NCBI GenBank assembly: GCA_034434635.1
Contig: DAOTYX010000144.1
Coordinates: 1-35,424, forward strand
From: DAOTYX01 sp034434635
Lineage (GTDB): Bacteria; Chloroflexota; Anaerolineae; B4-G1; DUEL01
Length of the DNA: 35,424 nucleotides
Direction of reading: 5' to 3'
Part shown: positions 28,891 through 35,424 of the stretch, piece after piece
Position numbering within the stretch: the stretch's first letter is position 1
How the letters are laid out: every line of letters begins with the position of its first letter
Translations under genes and position numbers: made by a program
The notes under the pieces: model-generated
Database searches by the model: none
Told to the model about the DNA's origin: nothing
The model's input: the letters and a program-made list of their open reading frames with translations, nothing else

Positions 28891-30629
28891 TCTGCGTCGC
28901 CTGGCCCTATGCCAACGGGGAGATGCACGTGGGCCATCTGGCGGGAGCCTACCTGCCCGCCGACATCTTCGCCCGCTACCACCGCCTGGCCGGCAACGAC
29001 GTGCTGATGGTCTCGGGGTCCGACTCCCACGGCACGCCCATCACCGTCCGCGCCGATCGGGAGGGGGTCACCCCACGGCAGATCTTCGAGCACTACCACA
29101 CCCGTTTTCTGGACGTCCAGCAACGCATCGGCATCAGTTACGACCTGTACACCCACACCGACACCGAGAACCACCACCGCGTGGCGCAGGACATGTTCCT
29201 GAAACTGCTGGAGCGGGGTTACCTCTACCGGCGCAGCCAGTTACAACTCTATTCAGAGACACAGGGGCGCTTCCTGCCCGACCGTTACATCGAAGGAACC
29301 TGCCCGCACTGCGGCTACATGGAGGCACGCGGCGATCAGTGCGATAACTGTGGCGCGATGCTCGACGCGCTGGAACTGCTCAACCCGCGCAGCAAGATTG
29401 ATGGGAGCATCCCGGTGCCGCGGGAAACCGAGCACTTCTTCCTCGATCTGCCGGCTTTACAGGAGCGCATCGCCGCCTACCTGGCAGAGGACAAGGAGCA
29501 CTGGCGGCCCAACGTGATCAACTTCAGCCGCAACTACGTCGCAGCGGGGTTGCAGGGCCGCCCGATCACCCGCGACCTCGAATGGGGCATCCCCTTGCCG
29601 CTGGAAGGCTACCCCGACAAGAGGCTCTACGTCTGGTTCGAGGCGGTCATCGGCTACCTCTCGGCCAGCATCGAATGGGCCCGCAACACCGGTCAGCCCG
29701 AGGCGTGGAAATCGTGGTGGTACGACCCCACCGCGCAGACCGTGTACTTCATCGGCAAGGACAACATCCCCTTCCATGCCATCATCTGGCCCGCCGAACT
29801 GATGGGGGTGGAACGGCTGTACGAAGAAGACCCGACACGGCATCTCAACCTGCCCTATGACGTGCCTGCCAACGAGTTCATGAACCTGAAGGGACAGCAG
29901 TTCAGCAAGAGCCGCGGCGTGGTCATCTACCTGACAGACTATCTGGAGCGCTTCGACCCCGACCCGCTGCGCTACTACATAACGGCGGTCATGCCGGAGA
30001 CGAGCGACTCCGAATTCTCGTGGTCGGAGTTCATCCGCCGCAACAACGACGAACTGGTCGGCGTCTGGGGCAACCTGTGCCATCGGATGCTCACCTTCGC
30101 CTACCGGCGTTTCGACGGGCGTGTCCCTGTGCCAGGGCTGATGGACCGCGCCGACGTGGGCCTGCTGGCGCGCATTGATGTCGCCTTTGAACCGATCGGC
30201 CGGCTGCTGGGCGCCTGCAAGTTCCGCGCTGCACTGGCCGAGGTGATGACCCTCGCCCGCGAGGTCAACAAGTACCTCGAGGAGAAAGGGCCATGGTTCC
30301 AGATCAAGGAGGACAAAGCCGCCGCCGGGACAACCGTCTACATCGCGCTGCGGGCGATAGACTCGCTCAAGACCCTCTTCGCGCCGTTCCTGCCCTTCTC
30401 CTCAGAGGCGTTGCACCACGCCCTGGGATACGATGGCTCCCTCTTCGGCCGCCAATACGTGACCACCTTCCAGGAGACGCGTACCTCCCACACCGCTCTC
30501 TGCTACGATCCGTCACCCGCAGCGGGCGCATGGAAGCCCAGCGAACTGCCTGCCGGCCAACTCCTGCACGAACCCGCTCCGCTGTTCCGTAAACTGGTGG
30601 AAGAAGAGGACGTGATCATCGGCGGATGA
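28872..30629 (+). CDS. metG: Methionyl-tRNA synthetase
   Basis: This 585-residue class I synthetase charges tRNA-Met. The HIGH motif is HVGH at residues 19-22 (PYANGEMHVGHLAGAYLPAD). The zinc knuckle CPHCGYMEARGDQCDNCG lies near 143-160. The KMSKS motif appears as QFSKS near residue 344 (GQQFSKSRGV). The anticodon-binding helical domain follows. No C-terminal tRNA-binding extension (Trbp111-like) is present, so it ends after the helical domain, at the short end for the family. It overlaps the small membrane protein gene by 19 bases and is followed 7 bases later by the membrane protein gene at 30637. Confidence 0.96.
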   Translation: MAKKVLICVAWPYANGEMHVGHLAGAYLPADIFARYHRLAGNDVLMVSGSDSHGTPITVRADREGVTPRQIFEHYHTRFLDVQQRIGISYDLYTHTDTENHHRVAQDMFLKLLERGYLYRRSQLQLYSETQGRFLPDRYIEGTCPHCGYMEARGDQCDNCGAMLDALELLNPRSKIDGSIPVPRETEHFFLDLPALQERIAAYLAEDKEHWRPNVINFSRNYVAAGLQGRPITRDLEWGIPLPLEGYPDKRLYVWFEAVIGYLSASIEWARNTGQPEAWKSWWYDPTAQTVYFIGKDNIPFHAIIWPAELMGVERLYEEDPTRHLNLPYDVPANEFMNLKGQQFSKSRGVVIYLTDYLERFDPDPLRYYITAVMPETSDSEFSWSEFIRRNNDELVGVWGNLCHRMLTFAYRRFDGRVPVPGLMDRADVGLLARIDVAFEPIGRLLGACKFRAALAEVMTLAREVNKYLEEKGPWFQIKEDKAAAGTTVYIALRAIDSLKTLFAPFLPFSSEALHHALGYDGSLFGRQYVTTFQETRTSHTALCYDPSPAAGAWKPSELPAGQLLHEPAPLFRKLVEEEDVIIGG

Positions 30630-30636
30630 TGCGGTG

Positions 30637-31485
30637 ATGGACACCCCCCCACCTCATCTCCGATCTCCACTCTGGCGTCGTCTGACCGCCAGCCTGAAGT
30701 GGACCCGCGCCAGTTACCTCCTGCTGAGCGGCCTGGCCGCCACGGTCTTCGTCGTCATCGTCGTCTGGTGGCCGCTGGTGCAGTCCACCCTGGCTTACCT
30801 GGACCCCAGCCGGCCGCTATGGCAACAACTGGACTGGCTGTTGCTGGGCATCTTCGCCGTCATGTCGTTGCTGATCATGGGCGGCGCCGACCTGAAGACA
30901 GACGGCCTGGTCATCCTGGTGGGCACCTTCGGCGGCCTGGTGATCGAGAGTTGGGGTACGCAGACCCAACTGTGGACCTACTTCACCCAGGAGCGGCCGC
31001 CACTGTGGATCATCCCTGCCTGGCCCATCGCCAGCCTGGCCATTGACCGGCTGGTGCGGATCCTGCAGCAGACCGTCCCCCACCACCGCCGCGCCTTCCG
31101 CTTGCTCTACTGGGGGATTTTCCTGTCCTTCTACGCCCTGATGCTTTCCTTCACCTGGCCTACGCTGGACAAATCCTTCACGCTCATGGCGTTGCTGACC
31201 TGCGCCCTGCTGATCCTCAGTCCCACCGACGAGCGACTGGCGGTGCTGACCTTCGTCGCCGGAAGCGGGTTGGGCTACTTCCTGGAGCGCTGGGGTACCA
31301 CCCGCGCCTGCTGGGTCTACTACACCAAGCAGACGCCGCCGCTCTTCGCCGTGGTGGCCCACGGCCTGGCGGCGGTGGCCTTCTGGCGGGCGGGGCTGTT
31401 GCTCAAGGGGGCATGGCGGCGGTACGTGACGCCGCGTCGCGTCAGCGAACGGCCTGGTCTGCAAGGCGCAGGCAACCCCCAGTAG
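30637..31485 (+). CDS. Polytopic membrane protein with internal duplication
   Basis: This 282-residue protein has about seven to eight hydrophobic spans and no recognised family name. Its two halves repeat: GGLVIESWGTQTQLWTYFTQ with RPPLWIIPAWPIASLAIDR (about 107-145), and LGYFLERWGTTRACWVYYTK with TPPLFAVVAHGLAAVAFWR (about 211-250). The common pattern is E-x-W-G-T, Tyr-rich, then P-P-L. This suggests a duplicated four-helix unit. A short cytosolic N-terminus and a basic C-terminal tail flank the spans. ATG 30637, or GTG 30634 just before it, may start; the ribosome site is weak. It lies 7 bases past metG and 19 before the glycosyltransferase gene. Confidence 0.8.
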   Translation: MDTPPPHLRSPLWRRLTASLKWTRASYLLLSGLAATVFVVIVVWWPLVQSTLAYLDPSRPLWQQLDWLLLGIFAVMSLLIMGGADLKTDGLVILVGTFGGLVIESWGTQTQLWTYFTQERPPLWIIPAWPIASLAIDRLVRILQQTVPHHRRAFRLLYWGIFLSFYALMLSFTWPTLDKSFTLMALLTCALLILSPTDERLAVLTFVAGSGLGYFLERWGTTRACWVYYTKQTPPLFAVVAHGLAAVAFWRAGLLLKGAWRRYVTPRRVSERPGLQGAGNPQ

Positions 31486-31504
31486 GCAGATCACAGGACC
31501 GGCT

Positions 31505-32662
31505 ATGCGCGTCGTCGTCTTCACCAACACCTACAAGCCTACCGTGAGCGGCGTGGTCACCTCTATCGCCCTGTTCCGACGCGGGCTGGAAGAGGCCGGC
31601 CACGAGATGCACATCATCACCCCAGAGTACGAGGATTACCAGGACGAGGAGCCTTACATCTACCGCGTTCCGGCGGTGGACCTGCCTGCGCCGTTGGACT
31701 TCTCGCTGGCCTGGCCATTCAAGTCGCTCGTCGCCCCTATCGTGCGCGGCATCCGCCCGGCGCTGATCCACAGTCAGCACCCCGTGCTGATGGGCGGTCT
31801 CGCCGCTGACCTGGCGGAGGAGATGGGACTGCCGCTGGTCTTCACCTTCCATTGCCGGTACGACGAGTACGCCGAGCGACTCGTCCCCCTCATCCCGGAA
31901 CTGGCCGGCCTGGTGATTGACGAGATCATCGGCCGCTATCTGGAGCGCTGCACGCACGTCATCGCTCCCAGTCCCAGCGTGCGCGACTTGCTGGTCAACG
32001 AGTACGAAGTAGACGCGCCGGTGAGCGTGGTGCCGACGCCGGTGGATCTGAGCGGCTATCATGACCTGCAACCGGGGCGCGTCCGCGCGGCGTTGGGGTT
32101 GGCTGACGCAGAGGTGCTGCTGTATGTGGGGCGCCTGTCGGAGGAGAAGAGCCTGCATTTCCTGCTGGAGGTTTTCGCCCGCGTGGCGCAGGCGCGACCC
32201 CAGGCGCGATTGCTGCTGGTGGGCAGAGGGCCAAAGGAAGGCAGCCTGGCGCGCACGGCGCGGCGGATGGGTTTGGGCGAGCGGGTGATCTTCGGCGGGG
32301 CGGTTCCTCACGGGGAGGTGCCGCACTACGCCGCCGCCGCCGACCTGTTCGTCTTCGCCTCCGAGGTGGAGACACAGGGACTGGCGCTGATCGAGGCGAT
32401 GGCTGCCGGCACTCCGGTCGTGGCCGTCCGGTCACCCGGCACGACCGACACCCTGTCGGCAGGCGGCGGGGTGCTGGTGCCGGCGGATGATGAAGCCTTC
32501 GCCGCGGCGGTGATGGCGTTGCTGGCCGACCGACAGCGCCGCCAGGCGTTGGGAGAGCAGGCGCTGCAGGCAGCGCAAGGGTATGCCATGCCGACGGTCA
32601 CCGCCCGTCTGGTCAGCGTCTACGAGCAGGCCGTCGCCGCCGGGCCGCGTGCAGGGCGGTAG
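31505..32662 (+). CDS. Glycosyltransferase family 4
   Basis: This 385-residue GT-B enzyme transfers a sugar from a nucleotide donor with retention. Features are the N-terminal TNTYKPTVSGVVTSI, the acceptor-side FTFHCRYDEYAERL, and the donor-side LLYVGRLSEEKSLHFLLEVF. VETQGLALIEAMAAGTPVVAVRSPGT is the E-x7-E stretch typical of family 4. The pattern, including S-G-V-x-T-S-I and H-x-R-Y-x-x-Y, resembles diacylglycerol glucosyltransferases, so a glycolipid product is plausible. It follows the duplicated membrane protein by 19 bases on the same strand. The acceptor is not certain. Confidence 0.88.
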   Translation: MRVVVFTNTYKPTVSGVVTSIALFRRGLEEAGHEMHIITPEYEDYQDEEPYIYRVPAVDLPAPLDFSLAWPFKSLVAPIVRGIRPALIHSQHPVLMGGLAADLAEEMGLPLVFTFHCRYDEYAERLVPLIPELAGLVIDEIIGRYLERCTHVIAPSPSVRDLLVNEYEVDAPVSVVPTPVDLSGYHDLQPGRVRAALGLADAEVLLYVGRLSEEKSLHFLLEVFARVAQARPQARLLLVGRGPKEGSLARTARRMGLGERVIFGGAVPHGEVPHYAAAADLFVFASEVETQGLALIEAMAAGTPVVAVRSPGTTDTLSAGGGVLVPADDEAFAAAVMALLADRQRRQALGEQALQAAQGYAMPTVTARLVSVYEQAVAAGPRAGR

Positions 32663-32680
32663 GCCCCTGCCTCCTCGGAA

Positions 32681-34960
32681 CTATGGCACGGGCGTGACGT
32701 AGCGGTCCAGCGCGCGACTGCCCGCGAAGGGGATGAACCCCAGTCCCCGCGACGTTTCGACCACCCAGAGCACGTTCTCCGGCTCGAGGGCATAGTCCAC
32801 GGTGAAGATCGTCAGGCCGCGTTCCTGCGCCGCCGTCAGGGCGCGCAAGACCTCCTCGCTGCTGGTGTGCAGCGTGCTGTCGGGGTCGGCCAGCAGGCGA
32901 CGACAGGCGCGGGGCAGGCTCTCGCGGTAGGCGTCGGCGTCCACATCTGCCTCGCGGCGGGGCAGGGGACAATCGCCCGGCGGCTCGTTGTCCGGGCCGC
33001 CATCGAACCAGACATGCTCCTGGGCCAGCCCGTTGATGGCGATGCGGTAATCGTCCCGCGCTGCCAACTCGGCGCCGTTCTGGGCGATGACGATGCAGTG
33101 GGCGCACCGCTCCCGCACCGCGTGGGCGATGTCGCGTACCCAATCCACCATCTCCTGTCGGGCATCCACGCCATCCCTCTCCGCCAGCGCCAGGACGTTC
33201 TCGTCGGAGTAGGCCTCGACCCAGTCCAGGTAGACGCCGTCGAAGCCGGCAGCGACCATCTGCGCCAGCAGGCCATCCTCGCCCAGCCAGATGTCACGCC
33301 ACTCCTCACGCCAGAACGCCACCGGGTAGTCATCCGCCCAGCCGTCGGGGTCCTCCCCGGCGATCCAGTCCGGTTCCCCCACCCCCCACCCCTCCTGCCA
33401 GTAGGTACGATACGCCTCTGCCTGGCCGATGTCGGCGTAGGCGACGACCCAGCGGGGGTGCGGGCCGGCATGCAGTCGCGCCACCACGTCGGCCATCGGG
33501 AAGTCGCGGTTCCCCTGCTGAGAGGGGATGAAGTCCAGCACCACCAGGTCGTAGTCCGAAGCAGCGATCTGGGCGACCGTCTCAGCGTCCAGGTCGGAAT
33601 CAATGAGGTACAGCCAGTGACGCACCTCCGCCAGCGGCGGCAGCGCGGTCCTGGGGGTCAGGTGCGACGGCCGAAGGGTATTGCGGCTCCAGTGCTCGAT
33701 GATGGTCTCCTGCAACGCACCCGATGCTACATCCACATGCCGATCGGGATCAGGCCCATGACGGAAGTTGAAATCGTCCACCTGCGACGCCCACGGCTCC
33801 CAGGCGGGGTCCCAGACCCACAGGGCGTAGTTCACGCCGAGCGTCTCGAACAGGTCCATCTCGTCAGCCATGAAGTCAGCCGCGCCAGGCACCCAGCGCA
33901 TGACGCCGAACTCGTTAGCCGCCACCGGCACGTCGTGTTCCTGCTGGAAATCGGCGATGACGCCGAGGTGTTCCTCCAGCCAGGCGCGGTCAAAGGGGTC
34001 GGGTTCACCGTCCCAGTCCAGATCGAGTTCCCCCGGATAGGTGACAGCGGCCGGCGGCTCCTGGTGGGTGTACTCGTGCGGCGCGTACGGGTGCACCGTG
34101 TAGACCGTGTGCGGGTCGTCGGTGGGCGCCAGGTAGGGCAGCCAGCGCACCGCCCCCCACCCCGCCGCGCTGACCAGGATCGGCGTCTCGGGGTCCACCT
34201 GGCGGATGGCGGCGACGATGCGCGGGTAGAACTGGTTCCAGTCGTAGAGGGTGCCGGCGTACTGGGGGTAGAACTCGTCCGGCTCCCAGATACCCAGCGC
34301 CACGTCGTCGCTGTTCGGCTCGCACATCAGGTCATAGCCGGCCACGACAGGGTTGTCGCGGTAGCGCTGCGCGGCGTAGCGCCACATCTCCACCCAGCCG
34401 TCCTGGGCTTCCTGGTCCGTCCAGACCCATTCGACCAGCAGTTCGGGGTCGAACCACTCGCCCGCGCCGTCGCGGTAGAAGGTGAAGTCGCTGCGCCCGG
34501 GACCGGTGCGGAAGGTGATGACGGCGAACAGGTCCGCCTGGGCAGCCATCTCCAGCAGGCGGTCAAGGTTCGCCTGCACCTCCTCGTCAAGCACATAGGG
34601 TGGACGCTCGGTGAACAGCCCCGGATGGGAGATGTTGACGTAGTTGGCTCCCAGCGCTGCCAGCCAGTCGAAGTCCGCCTGCGTGTACGGCGGGCCGACG
34701 TGGCCGCTGCCCAGGAAATCCGGCCCGTCCAGTTCCGGCACCACCACGCGCTGCCAGATGTTGGCTCCGCGCAGGCGCGTACCGTCCGTCCACAGCGACC
34801 ACTTGTCGGGGCTGAGGGGGGGAGCCTGCACAGGCCCGGCCTCCTCAGCAGGAACGACAGAAGGCGCAGGCTCCTCTTCGGGAGAAACGTTGCAGGCCAG
34901 GGCCACAGCGGACAACAACAACAGCGCCACACTGAGACGCAGAACGGACTTACGCATCAT
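32681..34960 (-). CDS. Two-domain lipoprotein: GH5-like and GH114-like glycoside hydrolase
   Basis: This 759-residue protein starts with a signal peptide ending in ALAC (Cys23 lipidated) and a short Glu/Pro/Ala-rich linker. Residues about 52-430 form a GH5-type (beta/alpha)8 barrel: GYDLMCEPNSDD gives the acid/base Glu214 and VAANEFGV the nucleophile Glu350. Residues about 445-759 look like GH114 (endo-alpha-1,4-polygalactosaminidase, TM1410): LYLIDSDL, VAYADIGQAE, GFDGVYLDWVEAY and IAQNGAEL. It would sit on the outer surface and cut a polysaccharide, perhaps a GalNAc-rich exopolymer. ATG 34960 or 34957 starts it, after GGAGGAGGG. It is a single gene with no recognised partner; the glycosyltransferase at 31505 is convergent. 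Confidence 0.88.
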   Translation of the reverse strand: MMRKSVLRLSVALLLLSAVALACNVSPEEEPAPSVVPAEEAGPVQAPPLSPDKWSLWTDGTRLRGANIWQRVVVPELDGPDFLGSGHVGPPYTQADFDWLAALGANYVNISHPGLFTERPPYVLDEEVQANLDRLLEMAAQADLFAVITFRTGPGRSDFTFYRDGAGEWFDPELLVEWVWTDQEAQDGWVEMWRYAAQRYRDNPVVAGYDLMCEPNSDDVALGIWEPDEFYPQYAGTLYDWNQFYPRIVAAIRQVDPETPILVSAAGWGAVRWLPYLAPTDDPHTVYTVHPYAPHEYTHQEPPAAVTYPGELDLDWDGEPDPFDRAWLEEHLGVIADFQQEHDVPVAANEFGVMRWVPGAADFMADEMDLFETLGVNYALWVWDPAWEPWASQVDDFNFRHGPDPDRHVDVASGALQETIIEHWSRNTLRPSHLTPRTALPPLAEVRHWLYLIDSDLDAETVAQIAASDYDLVVLDFIPSQQGNRDFPMADVVARLHAGPHPRWVVAYADIGQAEAYRTYWQEGWGVGEPDWIAGEDPDGWADDYPVAFWREEWRDIWLGEDGLLAQMVAAGFDGVYLDWVEAYSDENVLALAERDGVDARQEMVDWVRDIAHAVRERCAHCIVIAQNGAELAARDDYRIAINGLAQEHVWFDGGPDNEPPGDCPLPRREADVDADAYRESLPRACRRLLADPDSTLHTSSEEVLRALTAAQERGLTIFTVDYALEPENVLWVVETSRGLGFIPFAGSRALDRYVTPVP

Positions 34961-35317
34961 GCCCTCCTCCCCCTTTCGTGGGTAGAACTACACTCGAGCA
35001 CGGTCGTTCGTCATCGTGCCACCCATTGCACGAATTCCTCGAATGGGTCGTTCGGCAGTGTCCCGCCAACGTGCTGTCATCACGTTCGCAACAACTGACA
35101 CACTCCTCACAGATGACCCCTCCGCCTCGAATTGTACGACTACAGGTCACATCTGCAAAGGCGCCAGGTACCTGACCGTAACCTGCAGTCTTAGACCCGG
35201 CACAGCAACCGCTCGCCCGATCAGTCACAGCACAGCCGGACTACCCTTCCTTGCCAAGATATGTTATAGTTATGCGGCCTTTCCGATTACTACAGGGGTA
35301 CTCACGGAAGGCAACGG
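34961..35317. other. Intergenic region between the glycosidase gene and radC
   Basis: This gap of about 357 bases holds the ribosome site of the glycosidase gene and the 19-base dispersed repeat at 35025-35043 (ATTGCACGAATTCCTCGAA, shared with 9207-9225). An AT-rich stretch near 35250-35275 (TTGCCA, TATAGT) could hold the radC promoter, but the spacing is not standard. I see no gene in it. Confidence 0.5.
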
Positions 35318-35424
35318 ATGTCCAAAAAGGTCTACGAGAGAGCCATTGTCAGTTGGCCTGAGGAAGACCGGCCACGAGAAAAATTGCTCAAGTATGGCGC
35401 CCATACCCTGAGCAACGCCGAACT
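35318..35424 (+). CDS. radC: RadC-like protein (UPF0758), N-terminal part
   Basis: The first 35 complete codons read MSKKVYERAIVSWPEEDRPREKLLKYGAHTLSNAE by residue. W-P-x-x-D-x-P-R-E-K-L-x-x-x-G-x-x-x-L-S-N-x-E-L is the classic opening of RadC/UPF0758 proteins, which carry a helix-hairpin-helix and a JAB-like metal domain; the latter lies beyond the window. Genetic claims for a DNA repair role are disputed and the cellular function is unsettled. GGAAGG at 35306-35311 precedes the ATG by six bases. The gene runs off the window end. Confidence 0.85.
   Translation, partial: MSKKVYERAIVSWPEEDRPREKLLKYGAHTLSNAE

Noticed and set aside
32867..35098. 743-codon plus-strand open frame opposite the glycosidase gene
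   Set aside because: The minus strand has a signal peptide, ribosome site and catalytic motifs; this frame is low-complexity Val/Arg/Gly and lacks a ribosome site.

Overview
The window is a gene-dense, high-GC bacterial chromosome segment with no phage, plasmid or CRISPR signature. The best guess is a Chloroflexota member of the Anaerolineae type. That rests on the gene mix (paired unknown-function radical SAM/DUF2344 genes, a BshB1-like deacetylase, plant-type GlgC, a non-pyrrolysine MttB, a proteobacterial-style SsnA next to a xanthine-dehydrogenase-type enzyme) and on many short palindromic intergenic repeats. The taxon is an inference; no rRNA is present to test it.

Layout. (1) 1-4374, plus strand: a tight catabolic cluster of an N-acyl-D-amino-acid deacylase (5' truncated), a C45-type Ntn hydrolase, an MttB-family methyltransferase and an M20 amidohydrolase. 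It looks built to strip acyl and methyl groups from small amino compounds. (2) 4389-5003: tRNA-Glu(CTC) with its terminator on the minus strand, divergent from yjbQ; the two promoters share one -35 region. (3) 5113-7604: a radical SAM protein translationally coupled to its DUF2344 partner. (4) 7738-17258, plus strand: molybdenum hydroxylase and purine-type genes. These are an FAD/2Fe-2S fusion subunit, the molybdopterin subunit, SsnA, a large protein with a nucleoside-phosphorylase-like C-terminus and a conserved unknown. plsY and a family 2 glycosyltransferase are interleaved. (5) 17265-18988, minus strand: two tandem hypoxanthine phosphoribosyltransferase genes and thymidine kinase, a salvage operon converging on the purine-catabolism genes. 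(6) 19066-20147, minus strand: rplU-rpmA-rpmE, where the L31 protein carries a C-terminal domain resembling the RNA polymerase alpha-CTD. (7) 20163-20669: a long divergent spacer with a near-consensus rplU promoter, a palindromic repeat element and a strongly folded leader in front of glgC. (8) 21939-24045, minus strand: trmI, a helical/zinc-ribbon protein and a BshB1-like deacetylase. (9) 24046-24435: a repeat-rich gap holding a decayed duplicate of the 5' end of trmI. (10) 24436-30629: a small lipoprotein divergent from mfd, then a small membrane protein and metG. (11) 30637-32662: a duplicated-domain membrane protein and a family 4 glycosyltransferase. (12) 32681-34960, minus strand: a two-domain GH5-GH114-like lipoprotein. 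(13) 35318 to the end: the start of radC.

I see no wholly new defence or mobile system. The most interesting items are the L31/alpha-CTD-like fusion, the purine-type cluster with its unassigned phosphorylase-like member, the structured glgC leader, the shared -35 of the tRNA-Glu and yjbQ promoters, and short palindromic repeats that sit flush against, or inside, coding sequences (C-terminus of hpt, middle of ssnA, stop codons of yjbQ and mfd).
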